DNA of 64,000 nt from Flavobacterium aquaticum. GTDB lineage: Bacteria; Bacteroidota; Bacteroidia; Flavobacteriales; Flavobacteriaceae. The notes beneath the pieces were generated by a model. It was given only the letters and a program-made list of their open reading frames with translations, ran no database searches and had not been told where the DNA came from. Location: NCBI RefSeq assembly GCF_003259835.1, contig NZ_QLMI01000009.1, forward strand, positions 19,005 through 83,004. Reading direction: 5' to 3'. The position numbers were made by a program, and so were the translations under genes. This document shows positions 10,001 to 17,057 of this stretch, piece by piece. Every line of letters begins with the position of its first letter. Position 1 is the stretch's first letter.

Positions 10001-10207
10001 ATAACGCTTGATGTTACCTAAAAAGTTAATGATAAAAAACACCATAATAACTTCAAACCAAACGGCATTGTAAACAATAACTCTTGCAGTATCAGTATTA
10101 TAAGCATCTTCAATAAATGTTCCAGCTGCCATGGCAAGAGCAAAAAGAATAAACAAAACAGCCATTAAGCGCGTGGAAGATAACAGGGATAGTATTTTTT
10201 TCTCCAT
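7049..10207 (-). CDS. ResB-CcsA fusion, cytochrome c biogenesis (system II)
   Basis: This 1052-residue membrane protein joins both parts of the system II haem-delivery machine. Residues about 1-470 are ResB/CcsB-like: three N-terminal membrane segments (about 14-33, 48-68, 82-102), a large periplasmic domain, and a fourth segment near 440. A lysine-rich stretch and another hydrophobic segment ending TFAQQHNH follow at about 480-500. Residues about 735-1050 are CcsA, with the haem-handling motif ESWGRYWGWDPKETW and conserved membrane histidines. The fusion exports haem and ligates it to CxxCH apocytochromes at the outer face of the inner membrane. Its -7 box lies 35 bp upstream. Fused CcsBA is known in Bacteroidota and epsilonproteobacteria. 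Confidence 0.93.
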   Translation of the reverse strand: MEKKILSLLSSTRLMAVLFILFALAMAAGTFIEDAYNTDTARVIVYNAVWFEVIMVFFIINFLGNIKRYQLHKKENWATLILHLSFILIIVGAFVTRYISYEGMMPIREGESANMIYSDKPYLTVLVDGNHEGQMRRRTFEEGLYLAPEVKEDGFLNAFASNHFSMGGEFSGIPFEVEHQEFIMNATETVVASETGQLMIKMVESSGGTRHEHYLKEGEVQNLHNVLFAFNKYTEGAINITKIAEAYTIQTPFEGDFMRMADKLQGKVVKDSVQPLMLRSLYNIGGAQFVFPEPAIKGELTFKSNNDFKDKQTDDALKVKIKTQGKEEILTLVGSRGKQGVPQSVKIGDLEFTLFFGSKIYNTPFSVKLDDFIADKYPGTENSYSAFKSKIEVIDTEQKKTFKDSVFMNHILDYRGFRFFQAGFDPDEKGTNLSVSHDFWGTWITYIGYFLLYFGLMAILFTKNSRFSSLKEKLEKVKAKKAGLLSVFLILFSSLTFAQQHNHQPSKEEILKLLKEHEVSVEHANEFGKIVIQDGGRMKPINTFSSELLRKVSKSDTYEGMNSDQAFLSMTQYPQYWYSLPIIYLKRGNDSIRKLIGVEKEAKYAPLVAFFDETGSYKLAQFLETAYKEPVPNQFQKDFIEADKKVNLLYSALSGQILKVFPIPGDKSNKWVSFLEVNQPTGTALDSIKNVMPFYLNALDKASQSKNYELPNSLLKGLTEYQKKYGKAVMLSESKISSEITYNKYDIFKRLYYLYMLAGVLMLIFCIIQIFKNSKAIRTIINVFHGLIGVFFILHLAGLIVRWYISGHAPWSDAYESMIYVAWATMFFGLAFGKDSKLTVASTAFVTSMILMIAHWNWMDPSIGNLQPVLNSYWLMIHVAVIVASYGPFTLAMVLGLVSLFLMIFTNEKNKERMKLSIDEITYINEMALTVGLVMLTIGNFLGGQWANESWGRYWGWDPKETWALISIMVYAFVIHARFVPALRGRWIYNVMSVLAFASILMTYFGVNFHLSGLHSYASGEKQNVTYYFIILAIVLVIAAIAYFPYKKYYKK

Positions 10208-10241
10208 GAGATATATAGGAATACGTTTTTTTTAATTGGCA

Positions 10242-10249
10242 CAAATGTA
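10242..10249 (-). promoter_or_regulatory. -7 box of the ResB-CcsA gene
   Basis: TACATTTG on the minus strand fits TAnnTTTG and lies 34 bp upstream of the start codon. Confidence 0.55.
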
Positions 10250-10313
10250 CTTAAAAACAAAAACTTTTTAACGAAGTTTAACATAGGTTTGAGGAATTTA
10301 TAACGTTCTCATT

Positions 10314-11045
10314 TTAGTACAACATTTTCACCTCTTTGACATCAAAAAATTGAATGGAATCATCTTCTAATAAAACAGCCAACTTTCCTTCTTGCGTAAC
10401 TTCCTGAATCTTACCTACAAAGCGATTTCCTGCAACCGATTCAAAAGCGGAAACTACATTTTTTTTAAACAAAATTTGATGATAAGCGTCCCAAAAATGA
10501 GTTTCTCCTAAAATTGGCAATTGTTTTAAATTGAATTCCAACTGATTTACAATAGAAATTAGCATCGCTTCTTTATCAAAAATTTTATTTTCCAACAAAA
10601 ATAAAGACGACGCTTGAGGTAAATTTTCAAATTGAGATTGATTTACATTCAAACCAATTCCGATTATCGATTGTACTTCGCCTGAATTTTTGAACGTATT
10701 TTCAATCAAAATGCCACCAATTTTTTTATTTTCTGCCAAAATGTCGTTTGGCCATTTGATGACAAAATTTAAATTACTAACTGATTTTAAAGCTTCAACA
10801 ATACTCAAAGCTATAATGATATTCAATGTAAAAAGACTCGTAATTCCTTCAACTCTTTGATTATATAAAACACTAAAAGTTAGATTCTTACCTAATTCAG
10901 AAACCCATCCAGAACCTCTTTGACCTTTACCTTCTGTTTGCGATTCGGTACTTACAACTGTGAAATTTTCGCAGCTTTCTTGAGCAGAAAGTGCTTTTAA
11001 AAAACGGTTGGTTGAATCTATGGCATCGAGTTTGATTATTCTCAT
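10314..11045 (-). CDS. birA: Biotin--[acetyl-CoA-carboxylase] ligase
   Basis: This 243-residue enzyme attaches biotin to the carboxyl carrier protein of acetyl-CoA carboxylase. It shows the BPL/LplA catalytic core: DAIDSTNRFLK at the start, the biotinyl-AMP loop GKGQRGSGWVSELGKNL, and FVIKWPNDILAENKKIGGILIE. A small C-terminal SH3-like domain covers about residues 190-243. It lacks the N-terminal helix-turn-helix of E. coli BirA, so it is a monofunctional (group I) ligase and not a repressor. It is divergent from rsfS. Confidence 0.94.
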   Translation of the reverse strand: MRIIKLDAIDSTNRFLKALSAQESCENFTVVSTESQTEGKGQRGSGWVSELGKNLTFSVLYNQRVEGITSLFTLNIIIALSIVEALKSVSNLNFVIKWPNDILAENKKIGGILIENTFKNSGEVQSIIGIGLNVNQSQFENLPQASSLFLLENKIFDKEAMLISIVNQLEFNLKQLPILGETHFWDAYHQILFKKNVVSAFESVAGNRFVGKIQEVTQEGKLAVLLEDDSIQFFDVKEVKMLY

Positions 11046-11102
11046 AATATAATAACAAAATTTAATCTTATGTTAAGGTTCAAAAATAATCACAAAAAAT
11101 GA

Positions 11103-11110
11103 TACCTTTG
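11103..11110 (+). promoter_or_regulatory. -7 box of rsfS-ftsH promoter
   Basis: TACCTTTG matches TAnnTTTG and lies 20 bp before the rsfS start codon. No convincing TTG at -33 was seen. Confidence 0.6.
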
Positions 11111-11130
11111 CATAAATAGAAAAATAATAA

Positions 11131-11502
11131 ATGGCGAAGAAGCAGATTAATAATGATGATTTATTAGCAAACATCATCAAAGGGATTGAAGAAGTTAAAG
11201 GAGAAAATATTGATATTCTTGATTTAAGAGAAATTGACAACACGGTTTGTGATTACTTTGTAATTTGCAATGGAAATTCAAATACACAAGTAAATGCAAT
11301 TGTAGGTTCAATTCAAAAAATCGTTTCTAAAGAGTTAAAAGATAAACCTTGGCACGTTGAAGGTGCTGAAAATGGAGAATGGGTTTTAATGGATTACGTT
11401 AACATTGTGGTACACGTTTTTCAAAGACACATTCGCGACTACTACCGAATTGAGAGTTTATGGGGTGATGCAAAAATCACTACCATTGAATCAAAATACT
11501 AA
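11131..11502 (+). CDS. rsfS: Ribosomal silencing factor RsfS
   Basis: This 123-residue Iojap/DUF143 protein binds ribosomal protein L14 and blocks joining of the ribosomal subunits when nutrients run low. Diagnostic segments are ENIDILDLREIDNTVCDYFVICNGNS, the family hallmark KPWHVEGAENGEWVLMDY, and VVHVFQRHIRDYYRIESLWGDA. Length is normal. The start follows a -7 box by 20 bp, and ftsH begins 8 bp after the stop, so the two are co-transcribed. Confidence 0.95.
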   Translation: MAKKQINNDDLLANIIKGIEEVKGENIDILDLREIDNTVCDYFVICNGNSNTQVNAIVGSIQKIVSKELKDKPWHVEGAENGEWVLMDYVNIVVHVFQRHIRDYYRIESLWGDAKITTIESKY

Positions 11503-11510
11503 AAAATTTT

Positions 11511-13454
11511 ATGGCACAAAATAATAATTCTGGATTTAAGTTTAGTCCGTGGATGAGTATTGTACTTGTCTTGGCTATTTTTTTTACGATAAGTTTATTT
11601 ACCAAAGGTATTGATTTAAGCAATCCTGCGCCTACAACATTATCAAAATTCTACCAATTTTTAGATAAAAATCAGGTAGAAAAAGTGGTGTTTACCAATA
11701 CTAAAGCTACTGTTTATTTAAAGAAAACAGCTTTAACAGACAAAACACACGACAAAGTAAAGAATGATGTTTTAAACAAATTAAACACCAAAGGTCCTCA
11801 CTATTTCTTTGAAATAGGTGATTTAAAAACCTTTCAAGAAAATTTACAAAAAGCATCTAACGAAGGTAAACTTTCAGAATATGAAAAAGAACCAGAAAGC
11901 ATGTGGGGCGAACTTATCTCAATGCTTTTACCAATTGTAATATTAATTGGATTGTGGATTTTCATGATGCGAAGAATGTCAGGTGGTTCTGGAGGTGGCG
12001 GAGGTCAAATCTTTAGCATTGGAAAATCAAAAGCTAAATTATTTGATGAAAAAAACGATACAAGAGTAACTTTTGAAAACGTTGCTGGATTAGAAGGAGC
12101 TAAAGAAGAAATTCAAGAAATTGTAGAATTCTTGAAAAACCCTGAAAAATATACTTCCATTGGAGGAAAAATTCCAAAAGGAGCTTTATTAGTAGGTCCT
12201 CCAGGAACAGGTAAAACCTTATTAGCAAAAGCTGTTGCTGGTGAAGCTAAAGTACCTTTCTTCTCATTATCAGGTTCTGATTTTGTGGAAATGTTCGTTG
12301 GTGTTGGTGCTTCTCGTGTGAGAGATTTATTCAAACAAGCCAAAGAAAAATCACCAGCCATTATTTTTATCGATGAGATTGACGCCGTAGGTAGAGCTCG
12401 TGGAAAGAACAACATGACAGGTGCTAACGACGAAAGAGAAAACACATTGAATCAGTTATTAACTGAAATGGATGGTTTTGGAACTAATTCAAACGTAATC
12501 GTATTAGCTGCAACCAACCGTGCTGATGTTTTAGACAAAGCATTATTACGTGCAGGTCGTTTTGACAGACAAATTTACGTAGACTTACCAGACATTAGAG
12601 AACGTAAAGAAATTTTTGAAGTGCATTTAAAACCTTTGAAAAAATCTGAAGAATTAGACACTGAATTCTTAGCAAAACAAACACCAGGATTCTCAGGTGC
12701 TGATATTGCTAATGTTTGTAACGAAGCTGCTTTAATTGCTGCTCGTAACGACAAAAAAGCTGTTGACAAACAAGATTTCTTAGACGCTGTTGATAGAATC
12801 GTTGGTGGTTTAGAAAAGAAAAACAAAATCGTAACTCCAGAAGAAAAACGCGCTATCGCAATTCACGAAGCGGGTCACGCAACAGTGAGTTGGATGTTAG
12901 AACACGCAGCTCCACTGGTAAAAGTAACAATTGTTCCTCGTGGACAAAGTTTAGGTGCCGCTTGGTATTTACCAGAAGAAAGACTGATTGTTCGTCCTGA
13001 CCAAATGCTAGACGAAATGTGTGCTACTATGGGTGGTCGTGCTGCTGAAAAAGTAATTTTCAATAAAATTTCAACTGGTGCGTTGAGCGATTTAGAGAAA
13101 GTTACGCGTCAAGCAAGAGCTATGGTAACCATTTATGGATTGAATGACAAGCTTGGAAATATTACTTATTACGATTCAACAGGACAATCTGACTATAATT
13201 TTTCAAAACCATATTCAGAAGAAACGGCTAAAGTTATCGATACTGAAATTTCAAAATTAATAGAAGAACAGTACGAAAGAGCGATTCATCTGTTAGAAAC
13301 AAATAAAGAAAAATTAACGCAATTAGCTGATATTCTGATTGAAAAAGAAGTTATTTTCAAAGATGATTTAGAAACCATTTTTGGGAAAAGACCTTTTGAT
13401 AAAGAAGTTGCTATAACTATTGAAAACACAACCGAAAACACGGTTTCTGAATAA
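11511..13454 (+). CDS. ftsH: ATP-dependent zinc metalloprotease FtsH
   Basis: This 647-residue membrane-bound AAA+ protease degrades misfolded membrane proteins and some regulators. It has two membrane segments (about residues 14-33 and 131-151) that flank a periplasmic domain. The AAA module follows with Walker A GPPGTGKT, Walker [12 protein letters not shown] and second-region-of-homology residues in [20 protein letters not shown]. The zinc protease motif is HEAGH, with the third metal ligand expected in the conserved downstream helix. It forms an operon with rsfS and is closed by a 15-bp terminator stem. Confidence 0.97.
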   Translation: MAQNNNSGFKFSPWMSIVLVLAIFFTISLFTKGIDLSNPAPTTLSKFYQFLDKNQVEKVVFTNTKATVYLKKTALTDKTHDKVKNDVLNKLNTKGPHYFFEIGDLKTFQENLQKASNEGKLSEYEKEPESMWGELISMLLPIVILIGLWIFMMRRMSGGSGGGGGQIFSIGKSKAKLFDEKNDTRVTFENVAGLEGAKEEIQEIVEFLKNPEKYTSIGGKIPKGALLVGPPGTGKTLLAKAVAGEAKVPFFSLSGSDFVEMFVGVGASRVRDLFKQAKEKSPAIIFIDEIDAVGRARGKNNMTGANDERENTLNQLLTEMDGFGTNSNVIVLAATNRADVLDKALLRAGRFDRQIYVDLPDIRERKEIFEVHLKPLKKSEELDTEFLAKQTPGFSGADIANVCNEAALIAARNDKKAVDKQDFLDAVDRIVGGLEKKNKIVTPEEKRAIAIHEAGHATVSWMLEHAAPLVKVTIVPRGQSLGAAWYLPEERLIVRPDQMLDEMCATMGGRAAEKVIFNKISTGALSDLEKVTRQARAMVTIYGLNDKLGNITYYDSTGQSDYNFSKPYSEETAKVIDTEISKLIEEQYERAIHLLETNKEKLTQLADILIEKEVIFKDDLETIFGKRPFDKEVAITIENTTENTVSE

Positions 13455-13481
13455 GTAACTTATCAACAAAATTATATTAAT

Positions 13482-13519
13482 AAAAATCTTAGTTCTGCAT
13501 GCAAAGAACTAAGATTTTT
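13482..13519 (+). terminator. Terminator after ftsH
   Basis: A perfect 15-bp stem (AAAAATCTTAGTTCT with AGAACTAAGATTTTT) with an 8-base loop runs into T residues. Its 3' edge is only 2 bp from the -7 box of the next operon. Confidence 0.9.
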
Positions 13520-13521
13520 TT

Positions 13522-13529
13522 TATCTTTG
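13522..13529 (+). promoter_or_regulatory. -7 box of the LUD-cdsA-psd operon
   Basis: TATCTTTG fits TAnnTTTG and lies 32 bp before the LUD-protein start codon. The ftsH terminator hairpin occupies the place where a -33 element would sit. Confidence 0.55.
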
Positions 13530-13561
13530 ATTTTCACACTATAAAAAACGACTAAAGATAC

Positions 13562-14167
13562 ATGAGTCTTTTTAGAAAATTTTTTGGCACATCATCAGAA
13601 GAAGAAGACAATGACAAAAAGCAAGAAGTCAAGAGTCCATATTCACCAGATACTACATTGCCAATAGACGAACAATTTACTTTCAATTTCAAAGGAAATG
13701 GAGGTAAATTTATTTATTGTGAGAATTTAGATGAAATTGCAGAGAATTTTGAAAATATATTAGCAGAAAACGATTGGTTTGAATGTAACGCACAATGTTT
13801 TGACAACCGATTACTTTATTTACTAAACGATAATAAATTAACTCACGATAATTCATCAACTCCAGTATTTTTTCTTTCTTCTTGCGAAAATTTAATTGCT
13901 GATGAGGGTTCTATTTTATTCTCTTCTAACCAATTCAAACACTTTAAACCTAACGAACTTCCGACAAACATGATTGTTTTTGCAACAACAAGTCAGATAG
14001 TAAATAGCAAAAGTGATGGATTGAGGCGAATTAAAAGCACTCACGAAAAAAATTACCCTTCTAATATTACCACCATAAAATATTTTGAAGAAGTAAAAGA
14101 ACAAGATTTTCTTCACTACGGAAGTTGCCATAAAAATCTTTATTTACTTCTTTTAGAGGATTTATAA
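13562..14167 (+). CDS. LUD-domain (LutC-like) protein
   Basis: This 201-residue soluble protein has an acidic, charged N-terminus (SSEEEDNDKKQE) and then a domain resembling the LUD/LutC fold. Features are FKGNGGKFIYCENLDEIAENFENIL near residues 50-75, STPVFFLSSCENLIADEGSILFSSNQ in the middle, and the late strand NMIVFATTSQIV. LutB/LutC proteins take part in lactate oxidation, but here there are no lutA or lutB genes. The gene instead overlaps the cdsA start context (stop and start within 1 bp), so it travels with phospholipid genes. The specific function is unknown and the family call rests on pattern memory. Confidence 0.7.
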   Translation: MSLFRKFFGTSSEEEDNDKKQEVKSPYSPDTTLPIDEQFTFNFKGNGGKFIYCENLDEIAENFENILAENDWFECNAQCFDNRLLYLLNDNKLTHDNSSTPVFFLSSCENLIADEGSILFSSNQFKHFKPNELPTNMIVFATTSQIVNSKSDGLRRIKSTHEKNYPSNITTIKYFEEVKEQDFLHYGSCHKNLYLLLLEDL

Positions 14168-14973
14168 TGAATGAAACGCTAAAAAGAGCATTATCTGGAG
14201 CCGTTTATGTTGCATTACTATTAGGCTGTATTTCTTATTCTAGAGAGGGTTTAGCTATTCTTTTTGGTGCATTTTTAGTGATTGGAGTTTACGAATTCTG
14301 TAAAATGTGTGGCTTAAATTTCTATATAAGTATTCCAATAGCAGCAGGTTCTTATTATTACTTATGGAATAAGAACTCAGACTTAAACTTAAATACCGCT
14401 TTAACAGCTATTTCGATTGTTACTTCCATAAAATTATTGTTGTATTTATTTAATGCCAATAAAACTCACTTTAAAATTTACACCAAATACTTTTTGCTCT
14501 TTGGTTACGTAATCCTTCCATTCATTATAGCAAATTATGTAGCAATGGGAGTTAAAGGCTACAATCCAAAAATTTTAATTTCCATTATAATTTTAATTTG
14601 GGCTAACGACACTTTTGCTTATTTAGTTGGAAAAAACTTTGGAAAAAACAAACTATTCCCAAGCGTTTCTCCTAAAAAAACTATTGAAGGTTTTGCTGGA
14701 GGTTTGATGTTTACCATTATTGGAGGCGCTTTGTTAGCAAATTATTACATTATGGCATCAACACTTTATATTTGGATTGTTATTGCTGCTATTGTTAGTA
14801 TTTTCAGTACGTTAGGCGATTTAATCGAATCGAAATTAAAACGTGTTGCTGGCATAAAAGATACCGGAAATATAATGCCTGGTCACGGAGGTATACTAGA
14901 TCGACTAGATAGTATTATATTTGTAATTCCATTTATTAATTTATTTTATTTAATTTTATACTATGTTTCATAA
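14167..14973 (+). CDS. cdsA: Phosphatidate cytidylyltransferase
   Basis: This 268-residue integral membrane enzyme makes CDP-diacylglycerol from phosphatidic acid and CTP, the branch point of phospholipid synthesis. It has about seven hydrophobic segments and the C-terminal family signature SKLKRVAGIKDTGNIMPGHGGILDRLDS (positions 14833-14916), with the metal-binding Asp residues in KDTG and DRLDS. Its ATG overlaps the stop of the LUD gene by one base, and its 3' end overlaps psd by 11 bp, so translational coupling is likely. Confidence 0.95.
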   Translation: MNETLKRALSGAVYVALLLGCISYSREGLAILFGAFLVIGVYEFCKMCGLNFYISIPIAAGSYYYLWNKNSDLNLNTALTAISIVTSIKLLLYLFNANKTHFKIYTKYFLLFGYVILPFIIANYVAMGVKGYNPKILISIIILIWANDTFAYLVGKNFGKNKLFPSVSPKKTIEGFAGGLMFTIIGGALLANYYIMASTLYIWIVIAAIVSIFSTLGDLIESKLKRVAGIKDTGNIMPGHGGILDRLDSIIFVIPFINLFYLILYYVS

Positions 14974-15616
14974 AGAAGGTTCAAAAATCATTTTTATTAC
15001 ACTACTTATAGTAGTTGCAATTATTTTCTTAACCGATGCATTTGTTTCTATAAATTGGTTACGAACTATTTTATATTTATTTGCATTAGTAATTTTAGTA
15101 TTGGTTTTACAATTCTTCAGAAACCCAACACGTGTTGCTGATAATAGCGATAATCATATTCTAGCTCCAGTAGATGGAAAAGTAGTTGTTATTGAAGAAG
15201 TATTTGAGCCTGAATATTTCAAAGATAAACGCTTGATGGTTTCTATTTTTATGTCGCCAATAAATGTTCACGTTACGCGTTATTGTGTAAACGGAATCGT
15301 AAAATACAGCAAATATCATCCAGGAAAATACTTAGTAGCTTGGCATCCAAAAGCAAGTGAAGAAAATGAGAGAACTACTGTAGTTATCAATAATAGAATC
15401 TATGGTGAAATTTTATATCGCCAAATTGCTGGTGCTTTAGCAAGACGTATTGTAAATTACGCACAAGAAGGCATGCGTGTAGTTCAAGGTAAAGATGCTG
15501 GGTTCATTAAATTTGGCTCAAGAGTAGATATTTACTTACCATTAGGGACTGAAATCAATGTAAAATTAGGTGATAAAGCTATCGGAAATAAAACCGTTAT
15601 TAGTAAAAAAGCATAA
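14963..15616 (+). CDS. psd: Phosphatidylserine decarboxylase family protein
   Basis: This 217-residue protein is the short form of phosphatidylserine decarboxylase. It has two N-terminal membrane segments (about residues 8-27 and 30-50), then NHILAPVDGKVVVIEE, FMSPINVHVTRYC, and near the C-terminus KFGSRVDIYLP. The Gly-Ser bond in FGSR is the autocatalytic cleavage site that makes the pyruvoyl group in this subfamily. It makes phosphatidylethanolamine at the inner membrane. It overlaps cdsA by 11 bp, in keeping with a shared pathway. A phosphatidylserine synthase gene is not in the window. Confidence 0.92.
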   Translation: MFHKEGSKIIFITLLIVVAIIFLTDAFVSINWLRTILYLFALVILVLVLQFFRNPTRVADNSDNHILAPVDGKVVVIEEVFEPEYFKDKRLMVSIFMSPINVHVTRYCVNGIVKYSKYHPGKYLVAWHPKASEENERTTVVINNRIYGEILYRQIAGALARRIVNYAQEGMRVVQGKDAGFIKFGSRVDIYLPLGTEINVKLGDKAIGNKTVISKKA

Positions 15617-15619
15617 AGA

Positions 15620-15901
15620 ATGAGCGAAAAGGATTTAAATACATTATTTGATGAAGCATTTGCTAATGCACAATTGATTCCACAAGAATCAGTGCCACAG
15701 GATATGCAATTGGTATTGTATGGTTTGTACAAACAAGCTACATCCGAAACTTCAAACCCTTTATTATTTCAAAACCCTCAGGATATTAGAAATGCGTTCA
15801 AATTAAATGCTTGGATGCAAGTAAAAAATCTTCCTCCTGATGAAGCCAAAGCGGAATACATCAAAATCATCAATCAATTACTGAAAGAACGTAACCTATA
15901 A
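15620..15901 (+). CDS. Acyl-CoA-binding protein (ACBP)
   Basis: This 93-residue protein is a complete four-helix ACBP domain. Landmarks are FDEAFANAQLIPQESVPQDMQLVLYGLYKQAT in the first two helices and KLNAWMQVKNLPPDEAKAEYIKIINQLL at the end. These match the conserved LYGLYKQAT and W-x3-K-L residues that contact the CoA moiety. It binds medium- and long-chain acyl-CoA in the cytoplasm. It starts 3 bp after psd, so the operon brings acyl-CoA handling together with phospholipid synthesis. ACBP is mostly eukaryotic but is regular in this bacterial group. Confidence 0.92.
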   Translation: MSEKDLNTLFDEAFANAQLIPQESVPQDMQLVLYGLYKQATSETSNPLLFQNPQDIRNAFKLNAWMQVKNLPPDEAKAEYIKIINQLLKERNL

Positions 15902-15913
15902 TCTGCATTACAA

Positions 15914-16687
15914 ATGAAAAAGTCACTATTGATTTTGGCTTGTATATCATTTATGATGACGAGCTGTAGAAAAGAAAACGAATTAGAAGAAGTAAAAATT
16001 CCCGACCCTGAAGTAGAAACAAAAATTTCAGCCCTAGGAAATCCAGCAGATGTTAAAGTTACCGAAGGCGGAATCTTTCAAATGCGCGGTTTAAAATACG
16101 CTTACGACGATTTACAACCTCACATAGATGGACGTACAATGGAAATTCATTATTCGAAACATCATTTGGGTTACGCTAATAAATTAAACAAAGCCGTTAT
16201 TGGTACTGATTTAGAATTAAAAACCGTAGAAGACATCTTAAAAAACTTAGATGTCAACAACAAAGAAATCAGAAATAATGCTGGAGGATACTACAACCAC
16301 AATTTATTTTTCGAAATTTTAAACCCAAAAGGCGGCGGCACTCCAAAAGGAGCTTTGGCAGAAGCCATTACCTCAGAACTAGGTTCGTTTGACAACTTAC
16401 AAAAACAACTTACTGAAGCAGCTTCAGGACAATTTGGAAGCGGTTGGGCATGGCTAGTAGTTACTCGTGATGGAAAATTAGCTGTTACTAGTACTGCCAA
16501 TCAAGACAATCCATTAATGCCAAATGCAGAAGTTAGAGGAACACCAATTTTAGCCATTGATGTTTGGGAACACGCTTACTACTTAAATTACCAAAACAAG
16601 CGAAACGAATATTTAACCGCTATTTTCAATGTAATTGACTGGAATGTAGTAAATGCTAAATACGAAACTGCAATTAGCAAAATTTAA
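15914..16687 (+). CDS. Fe/Mn superoxide dismutase, lipoprotein form
   Basis: This 257-residue protein has a lipobox (SFMMTSC, modified Cys at about 17), a linker of about 40 residues, and a full Fe/Mn superoxide dismutase domain. Metal ligands are visible: His in MEIHYSKHHLGY, His in NAGGYYNHNLFFEIL, and Asp and His in DVWEHAYYLNYQNKR. The QFGSGWAWLVV segment is also conserved. Lipid anchoring implies protection of the periplasm or envelope from superoxide. It begins 12 bp after the acyl-CoA-binding protein gene and ends the phospholipid operon. Whether it uses iron, manganese or both cannot be told. Confidence 0.94.
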   Translation: MKKSLLILACISFMMTSCRKENELEEVKIPDPEVETKISALGNPADVKVTEGGIFQMRGLKYAYDDLQPHIDGRTMEIHYSKHHLGYANKLNKAVIGTDLELKTVEDILKNLDVNNKEIRNNAGGYYNHNLFFEILNPKGGGTPKGALAEAITSELGSFDNLQKQLTEAASGQFGSGWAWLVVTRDGKLAVTSTANQDNPLMPNAEVRGTPILAIDVWEHAYYLNYQNKRNEYLTAIFNVIDWNVVNAKYETAISKI

Positions 16688-16712
16688 TATCATTATTTTT
16701 AAATATTTTACT

Positions 16713-16732
16713 AGTCTAGCTTTCGCTAGACT
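16713..16732 (+). terminator. Terminator after superoxide dismutase
   Basis: A perfect 8-bp stem (AGTCTAGC with GCTAGACT) with a TTTC loop is followed by a T tract. Confidence 0.88.
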
Positions 16733-17020
16733 TTTTTTTTACAAAAAAGTAGTAAAAAAATACATTTTAGTAAAAATATGCAGAAAAACTACAGCAACCA
16801 CTCCAACAAAACCTCTTAATTTTGACCTATCTAAATTTGAAAGTTGCTTCAAAACTATTTTCCTTACAATAGTTTTGGACTAGTTAGTGTTAAATAATTT
16901 AAGGGGTTAAAAGTATTTCACTAACAAATTGCAATGTAATGAGCATATCATTGCAATGAACTAAGAGCACTTGAAGTATTTTATTAATTTGGGTTTAAAT
17001 TCTCAAGTTGCTTACAAAAA
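16733..17020. other. Gene-free stretch between two terminators
   Basis: About 290 bases lie between the superoxide dismutase terminator and the carB terminator. I see no gene, promoter or repeat there; the open frames are short and of low complexity. Confidence 0.6.
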
Positions 17021-17044
17021 AATCCCAATCTTTCGATTGGGATT
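17021..17044 (-). terminator. Terminator of carB
   Basis: A 10-bp stem (AATCCCAATC with GATTGGGATT), TTTC loop, flanked by A7 on the left, which is the U tract for the minus-strand transcript. Confidence 0.85.
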
Positions 17045-17057
17045 TTCTTTTTATGTA

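Noticed and set aside
16653..16883. 76-residue open frame after superoxide dismutase
   Set aside because: It overlaps the dismutase gene in another frame and reads through the terminator hairpin; the translation has low complexity.
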